From DATJLY01 sp963729295 (GTDB lineage Bacteria; Pseudomonadota; Alphaproteobacteria; ATCC43930; CGMCC-115725): a stretch of DNA of 64,000 bases. The position numbers and the translations under genes were made by a program. The stretch covers positions 1 to 64,000 of the forward strand of contig CAVSNJ010000020.1 of assembly GCA_963729295.1 (NCBI GenBank). The letters are read 5' to 3'. A model generated the notes under the pieces. The model was not told where the DNA came from, did no database searches, and saw nothing but the letters and a program-made list of their open reading frames with translations. Positions within the stretch are counted from its first letter, which is position 1, and each line of letters begins with the position of its first letter. Below are positions 62,867 to 64,000 of the stretch, in pieces.

Positions 62867-63139
62867 TTTGCCGCCGAACTTGGTCTCGATCGCGTCGACG
62901 ATGTCGCTCACCGAGCCCTTGAACTTGCCCCAGGCTCGTTGCAGCTGGCCGGCGCTCTTGTCGGTCTGTCCCTGGGCCTGAAGTTTCTGGTTGCCGGTGA
63001 GGTCGCCCGCCCCCTGCTCGACCGTGCCCTTCAGCTCCTTGCCGGTGCCCTGGACGCTGTCGCTGTCGACGGCGCGGGCCGCGCCGATGCCGAGCAGCGA
63101 GGCGACCGCCAGCGCGGCGATGGCTTGCCGTTTGCGCAT
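62864..63139 (-). CDS. Secreted CsbD-like stress protein
   Basis: The 91-residue protein has a signal peptide (MRKRQAIAALAVASLLG, ending AARA near residue 23) and a CsbD-like repeat region: VQGTGKELKGTVEQGAGDLT then QGQTDKSAGQLQRAWGKFKG. CsbD proteins are small stress-induced proteins of unknown action, usually cytoplasmic, so an exported version is a variant. The start at 63139 was chosen because the signal begins there. Confidence 0.82.
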   Translation of the reverse strand: MRKRQAIAALAVASLLGIGAARAVDSDSVQGTGKELKGTVEQGAGDLTGNQKLQAQGQTDKSAGQLQRAWGKFKGSVSDIVDAIETKFGGK

Positions 63140-63260
63140 GTGGAATTGCCTTCGGCCAATGGGTCCGCTCCCCCAACGGCCGGCGCACCGCGAACGTTCC
63201 GCCCGGGCTTGGCATGCATCGTGCAACGACTGGTGGCAGAACATGCTCCAAGGAGCCTCG

Positions 63261-63497
63261 ATGCGTTCCGCCCTTGCCGCGCCGCTCGCGCTCGCCGTAA
63301 TTGCCTGCGGCCTACTGACCTACACGGAAACGCTGCCGCAGAAGGCGCAGCCCAATCCCATGGCCCGCTACGAGGAACAGGTCGAGGAGGGCTTCGGCCG
63401 ACTCGACGTGCTGCCCAGCGACTGGCCGGGGGTGCCGCACGAACGGGCAGCTCAACCCGTCAGCACGTCGCGGATCTTGGCGGCCAGGCCCGAATAG
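63261..63497 (+). CDS. Small putative exported or membrane-anchored protein
   Basis: AAGGAG stands five nt before ATG 63261. The 78-residue product starts with a basic-hydrophobic segment (MRSALAAPLALAVIACGLL) that could be a signal or anchor, followed by a charged region (MARYEEQVEEGFGRLD). The last 15 codons overlap the end of the convergent kinase gene, so the C terminus is uncertain in meaning. I do not recognise a family. Confidence 0.4.
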   Translation: MRSALAAPLALAVIACGLLTYTETLPQKAQPNPMARYEEQVEEGFGRLDVLPSDWPGVPHERAAQPVSTSRILAARPE

Positions 63498-64000
63498 CTG
63501 AACGGCTTGGCGATGAGCTGGAGGCCGGGCTCGAGCATGCCGTCGGGCGCGATCGCGTTCCTGGCATAGCCCGTGGTGAACAGCACTTTGAGCCGAGGCC
63601 GGCGGCGGCACGCCTCTTCCGCGAGCTGGCGGCCGTTCAATCCGCCCGGCAGGCCCACGTCGGTGAACAGCAGCGCCACGTCGCGCTCGCGCTCGAGCGC
63701 GGCCAAGGCGGCAGTGCCGTCGCGCGCCTCGATCACGCGATAGCCCAGCTCGCGCAACAGCCGCGCGGTGTGCTCGAGCACCTGTTCGTCGTCCTCGACG
63801 GCGAGGATCGCCTCGTTGCGCTCGGCCGCCGGCACCCCGCGCTGCGACGGCAGGGCCTCGTCGCTCGCCGCATCGGCCGGCAGCCGCGGCAGATAGAGCC
63901 GCACGGTCGTTCCGCTCCCCGGCTCGCTACCGATCACGACGTGGCCGCCCGATTGCTTGACGAAGCCATAGACCTGCGACAAACCGAGCCCGCTGCCGCG
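63452..64000 (-). CDS. C-terminal part of a hybrid histidine kinase (runs off the window)
   Basis: The visible 182 codons continue beyond the window edge. They begin with the end of an ATPase domain (GSGLGLSQVYGFVKQSGG, IGSEPGSGTTVRLYLP) and then hold a receiver domain (AILAVEDDEQVLEHTARLL, phospho-Asp in LLFTDVGLPGG, and LIAKPFSYSGLAAKI). The kinase core and sensor lie outside. It is convergent with the small gene at 63261. Confidence 0.9.
   Translation of the reverse strand, partial: RGSGLGLSQVYGFVKQSGGHVVIGSEPGSGTTVRLYLPRLPADAASDEALPSQRGVPAAERNEAILAVEDDEQVLEHTARLLRELGYRVIEARDGTAALAALERERDVALLFTDVGLPGGLNGRQLAEEACRRRPRLKVLFTTGYARNAIAPDGMLEPGLQLIAKPFSYSGLAAKIRDVLTG

Overview
This window is about two-thirds G+C and gene-dense, with strong Shine-Dalgarno sites, many 1-4 nt start/stop overlaps and almost no gap above 230 bp. 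The gene content points to an Alphaproteobacterium, probably a soil or freshwater member of Hyphomicrobiales or Rhodospirillales. Pointers are the alphaproteobacterial usg gene, a DUF1127 protein, CIRCE-controlled groESL, a FecR/CHASE2-cyclase pair, several NMT1/TauA-type binding proteins, and acyl-CoA and methylmalonyl-CoA genes. No tRNA, rRNA or CRISPR array was seen.

Layout. 0.2-3.8 kb: a transglutaminase-like exported protein, an orphan substrate-binding protein, an IS5-family element inserted exactly at that gene's stop codon, and a DUF6622 membrane protein. 4.0-12.6 kb: a two-gene signalling operon. Its first gene encodes a 2305-residue soluble hybrid kinase with fourteen tandem 92-residue HAMP units, organised like fungal group III osmosensor kinases. 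The second gene is a REC-kinase-REC protein. 12.7-20.9 kb: thioesterase, diguanylate cyclase, anion transporter, a uvrD-prmA-uppP operon, a zinc exporter and a DUF1127 protein. 21-31.2 kb: a catabolic region with FAD monooxygenases, an isocitrate lyase-fold enzyme, an orphan LivF ATPase, a binding protein, an alpha/beta hydrolase, a CPA2 antiporter, a frameshifted aldo/keto reductase and an HsaA-like monooxygenase. 31.2-41.4 kb: higBA, a nucleoside transporter with a binding protein, a Rieske ferredoxin, a FecR/CHASE2-cyclase/beta-barrel module, a ferredoxin reductase, a stand-alone RAM protein and an RhlE-type helicase. 41.6-46.7 kb: a tightly coupled operon of two acyl-CoA dehydrogenases, an ADP-forming acyl-CoA synthetase and an enoyl-CoA hydratase-fold enzyme. 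46.7-52 kb: deacetylase, ahcY, metK, an unusual helix-turn-helix/methyltransferase fusion and rpmB. 52-60.6 kb: meaB, Atm1-like ABC and MFS genes in one overlapping operon, hicAB, then VOC, methylmalonyl-CoA mutase, heme A synthase and usg. 60.7-64 kb: groESL with CIRCE, a CsbD-like protein, a small putative protein and the end of a hybrid kinase that runs off the window.

How parts work together. ahcY and metK form most of the S-adenosylmethionine cycle, and the fusion protein upstream may sense or use SAM; a cluster of GTGGGC motifs lies at its promoter. meaB at 52-53 kb is the chaperone of the methylmalonyl-CoA mutase at 57-59 kb. The Rieske ferredoxin and the BphA4-like reductase could form one electron-transfer chain. 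The strongest candidates for unusual biology are the poly-HAMP kinase with its recent internal 552-bp duplication, and the helix-turn-helix/SAM-domain gene. Two genes (aldo/keto reductase, heme A synthase) carry frameshifts that may be real lesions or sequence errors.
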